NCBI GenBank assembly: GCA_030142905.1
Contig: JASJOG010000057.1
Location: forward strand, 682,501-746,500
Direction of reading: 5' to 3'
Origin: Heliopora coerulea
Lineage: Eukaryota; Cnidaria; Anthozoa; Scleralcyonacea; Helioporidae
DNA: 64,000 nt
The notes under the pieces: generated by a model
Told to the model about the DNA's origin: nothing
The model's input: only the letters and a program-made list of their open reading frames with translations
Database searches by the model: none
Position numbers and translations under genes: made by a program
Shown here: positions 60,782-64,000 of the stretch, piece by piece
Numbering within the stretch: the first letter of the stretch is position 1
Layout: the number at the start of each line of letters is the position of its first letter

Positions 60782-60789
60782 TGACATCA
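60782..60789. promoter_or_regulatory. CRE-like site upstream of G6 (one mismatch)
   Basis: TGACATCA, 64 bp upstream of the chosen G6 ATG. The spacing equals that of the perfect sites at G2, G3 and G5, which also supports the MGC start codon over the upstream ATG at 60754. Confidence 0.45.
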
Positions 60790-61939
60790 TATAATTTGAT
60801 TGTAATTAACGGCATTTGGTAACCGAGAGAATTATAGAGAGCGAAACAACATGAATTTTTCCGAAAATTCTAATTCATTAGCTATGGCTCTCCGTCTACT
60901 TTTCTTTTTATTTACATTGCTTGGTCAAACTTAATCCTGTGTTACACGGTGTATATTATCCACGCAAATTGTTTCGTAAAACAAAGCTGTTTCAAGTTAT
61001 AAGAAAAAATATCACCGTGTCACTCCTCATGCGACTTGTTGCTCAAAATTGCATGCTGCACGAAAAGTAGACCTCTACTTCTCAACTAGAAATGCAATAC
61101 ATTTTGGCAAGTTGTAGGACGTTTATTTCGAGTAACATCCCTTCTTTAGTCATGATTTAGGACCATGGTAAAAGGACCCCGTAAATGTAGAACATTCTTT
61201 AGCCTGTAAGAAGAACTCTTTCGATAAAGATGAAAATATTCGGCAGTGCTGCATACAAAATACGTGTATAAACGACCTTCAGTTCAAGTGTTCGATGTTT
61301 CAAAAAGATGATTGCCATAATTTACCAAGTTACTCCCGACCTTCACATTGCTGTGTCTTATATAGACAGGTTTAGGCTCAGAAGAGTTCATCTGTGACGA
61401 AAACTTACCATTATTAGATGAGTTTTACTGCTTATTACAGCTTATTTATTTTGTTAAAAACTTAGTCTTCGTTTTGCAGTCGAATACTGTATTACACTGA
61501 GAAATGAACGAGTTACTTACAAACCTTTCTAGGTAAATCTTGGTTCACAAAACTACTCATAAAGCGAGCATTTCTTGATAAATTTCACACTTTTCTCGAA
61601 GTGTTCATCTGATCCGAAAGGTTTTAGCGCCATTTTCGGACTGTCGGAGCAAGCTAAACTTCAAGGGAGAATAGGGAGAGTAAAATCCGGTTGAAGTGAT
61701 ATCATTTCAGCGGCATATCCCAACTAATATAGACAAAGGACGACTAAAGGGCCCAATGATTAATTGAACTTAATTTTCTAAGAAGATTTCCAACAGGAAA
61801 TATATTTCTCCAACGTTTTCGAAAAGTTCTGTTCTGCCTTCCCTTTCAAAATCCTACTCCAAAATCGGCAGTGCTACGTATAAGTAAATTCCAAATAAAA
61901 CCCAATATGTGTATCGGTTTTGTGTCATCAAACATTCAA

Positions 61940-61976
61940 AATGGCGGCGTCAGTGAAAGTCGGAGAGGGCCACAGT
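61940..61976 (+). CDS. Possible first exon of an unrelated plus-strand gene
   Basis: ATGGCGGCGTCAGTGAAAG in a good start context (CAAAATGG), followed by GAGAGGGCCACA and a GTAAGC donor. Read through without splicing it gives only 36 codons. CpG-rich ATGGCGGCG starts are typical of animal genes, but no downstream exon was identified. Confidence 0.2.
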
Positions 61977-63240
61977 AAGCAACCTTTTCCCTGGGAGCAT
62001 ATCACGCGTGGATGCAAAATGCCCTGGGACGAAGTTATCTCAGCAAAGTAACGCGATTAATCCTTTAGGTGTCAGTGTCCTGTATACAGAACATCAAGAG
62101 CAAAAGAACAAGTGGGAAAACAAACGGAAAAACGATGAACAAAAGAAAATGAACTCAACCTTTAAAGAGTTAAGGAGCTAAATCAGCAGCCAAAATTTGC
62201 CATTGAAGAAACCACCATTGAGAAACATCATAATCGGAGTGTTAATGTGGTCCTAACTCGGCTAAGGAGCTTCAGCATTTCCTGGCTTGGGAATCGAGGA
62301 GCCGTTCGGGATACGTCCCCCAGCAACATTTTTAAGACTTACTTATTTTTACTATGGGACGAACCCTTTTTATTCAAGAGACATATTGTTCATGTCGTCA
62401 AATGGTATGGATTGAAGAGTTGCCTTCCGGTGTTTAAAAATGCTCCCCCCCGAATACTTGTGTTCCCAACCTAAGGTTGGTTCCTATGCCTGTGAAAACC
62501 TGTGTATTTAATTGGTTAAGATGAAACTAAACTTACAGACTAACACCTTTAAATCTTCTAAAGGTGTCCTAGTCATAAGGACCCTGAAGTGTCATTTCAA
62601 CTGAGAGGCCTGTCCTTGCGAAAGGAATTTTAATTCCTAGAATACATTTTCCTTAAACTCTCATGTCCAAGTAGCCGGAAGGACAAAGAGTGTATCCCAC
62701 TAAGTTGAAATTAACCCAAAGTAGTTGTGAACAGTGATTGTGTTATGAAATATGAAGGATTTCCATGACAACTAAATTACTCAGAAGGCGTGGCTATCTC
62801 AGACGTCGGCAACAAGGTGTCTTAATTTCACATTCGTGACTTTCATGTCACTCCAATAACTGGTACTACCAGACGAAAGTGAAAAGCATGCGGCATTTAC
62901 TGAGACACGACATTAACCTACAGCTAGAAAATTCTTTAAGGTCTCTTGGAAAACCAGTGGATGGTGTATACTGGCACAAAACCGATGCCTTGCCTTAGTT
63001 AACACCATATATTTTTTACTTCAGTCGAAGCAATGGAAACAATGTACAGTAATTCCGATCTCGTACCGGGACATCGGAAAGACATTTTCACACGACGAAT
63101 TTTATCCGTAAATCGCCGCATTAGTGATACAAAAATATTCCTTAGAAAAAGAATGGCAAGTCATTGATTTCCAGGTAGCATTTTTCTAATTTTCCCGCAA
63201 AGTATGACAATTGCAATACGATGATGACGATAAAAATAAA

Positions 63241-63420
63241 TAGAGTAAGAAACATACTCCAAAGAATACCATCTTGTAAACTCAATATTCATCCTGATAG
63301 ACATGACGAAAACTAATAACGGTAATATTTTGATATTATCGTTATTAGTTTTCGTCTTGTCTATTAGCTCGAATATTGAGTTTATAAGATGGTATTCTTC
63401 GGAGTATGTTTCTTACTCTT
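63241..63420. mobile_element. Foldback hairpin FB4
   Basis: Arms of about 75 bp: left GAGTAAGAAACATACTCC, AATACCATCTTGTAAACTCA; right the near complement ending GGAGTATGTTTCTTACTC. Just downstream of the G7 stop codon. Confidence 0.7.
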
Positions 63421-63521
63421 TTTCTTTAAGTTGTCGGCTGGTAATGGTTTCTGATAAAAATAAAATGCTGATGTTTAACTAAGTCGACTAAAAAGTAATT
63501 CCCATCTGGTTCTTTAATAAT

Positions 63522-63618
63522 TTAGCTGAAATTATATCCGTCGTCGTATTCGCTATATTCTTCTCCACTAGTCTCTTCCTCAGACCACTCTGTCAACGCA
63601 GACTGTATGGATGGAATG
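63522..63618 (-). CDS. G7: last exon of the next receptor gene (partial)
   Basis: A single terminal exon preceded on the minus strand by a good acceptor (TTTTGTTAACAG). Like the tail exons of G1-G4 it starts with one base of a split codon (phase 2) and encodes the same kind of acidic tail: ALTEWSEEETSGEEYSEYDD, then a short end and TAA. The conserved TEWSEEE core is closest to G2 and G3. ATTAAA follows within 10 nt of the stop. The rest of the gene lies beyond the right edge, so the tandem array continues in that direction. No other exon of it was recognised in 63619-64000. Confidence 0.65.
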
Positions 63619-64000
63619 CTGTTAACAAAACATGTTTAATAGAATTCTACATGACTGGATATGAAAACTATCAAGGCAAAAACTATATGCCATCTAAATT
63701 ACGAACGTTTTCAATCAACTCGATCATCTTAAGGAATTGTTAAATATAAAAATTAAAAGCTAAGTTACTCCGTTGGGTAAAACAACAAAAAACAAGATGA
63801 ACGGAATATATCTGCTTAGATCGGTTTTGCATTTACACTTGGAAATAGCTTGCATAAACAACTTTTTAACAAAATCGAATACGAGAAAATGTATTCGACA
63901 GGTCTAAAATACGGCATTTAACTTCAGGTAAAATTCTCATTGAAATTAAGTGTCTCCTGTCACTTTACTTCACTTCACGTTAGTATGACGTTACTACATT
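63619..64000. other. G7 intron sequence
   Basis: Presumed last intron of G7. I see no cytoplasmic or TM exon in it. Confidence 0.4.

Larger units (their letters stand above)
60755..63521. other. Intergenic G6-G7
   Basis: Holds the G6 promoter, then mostly unassigned sequence, a possible short plus-strand exon at 61940-61976, and foldback FB4. No other gene recognised. Confidence 0.5.

Overview
The window is eukaryotic, AT-rich, intron-dense DNA. Its EGF and LRR modules, decayed Penelope-like elements, an intronic hammerhead ribozyme, many MITEs and TTAGGG-type interstitial repeats fit a cnidarian, most likely an anthozoan such as a reef coral. That organism call is inference; no species marker was recognised.

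Almost the whole window is a head-to-tail array of paralogous genes on the minus strand. Six (G1-G6) are nearly or fully contained, and the last exon of a seventh lies at the right edge. Assembled by hand from splice sites and reading frame, G1-G5 each give one uninterrupted frame: G1 388 aa (198-5058), G2 about 370 or 409 aa (6843-12561), G3 620 aa (13217-22346), G4 664 aa (24558-37718), G5 538 aa (38935-48429). G6 (51536-60718) has the same ectodomain, but no membrane exon was found for it. Each predicted protein is a type I membrane receptor: signal peptide, a minimal LRR unit in which the N-cap exon splices directly to the C-cap exon, EGF repeats, one transmembrane helix, and a short cytoplasmic tail that in several genes carries a W-S-E acidic motif. 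G3-G6 carry the cap pair twice; G1 and G2 carry it once. Exon phases are strictly conserved (cap-cap phase 2, EGF phase 1-1, TM and cytoplasmic phase 2), which explains how EGF and cap exons could be duplicated freely.

Every gene has a CRE/ATF-type site (TGACGTCA, or TGACATCA in G6) 48-89 bp upstream of its start codon, suggesting shared control. Introns and intergenic gaps hold a hammerhead ribozyme in G1, two tRNA-derived SINE copies, two Penelope-like remnants, foldback hairpins, TIR-bearing MITEs (one nested in another), long trinucleotide microsatellites and interstitial telomeric repeats. Active exon turnover is visible: a roughly 1.45 kb tandem repeat in G4 holds intact and dead EGF exons, and G5 has a 229 bp EGF exon duplication.

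Exon limits were read by eye; allow an error of 1-3 bp. No database search was run, so family names rest on motif recognition.
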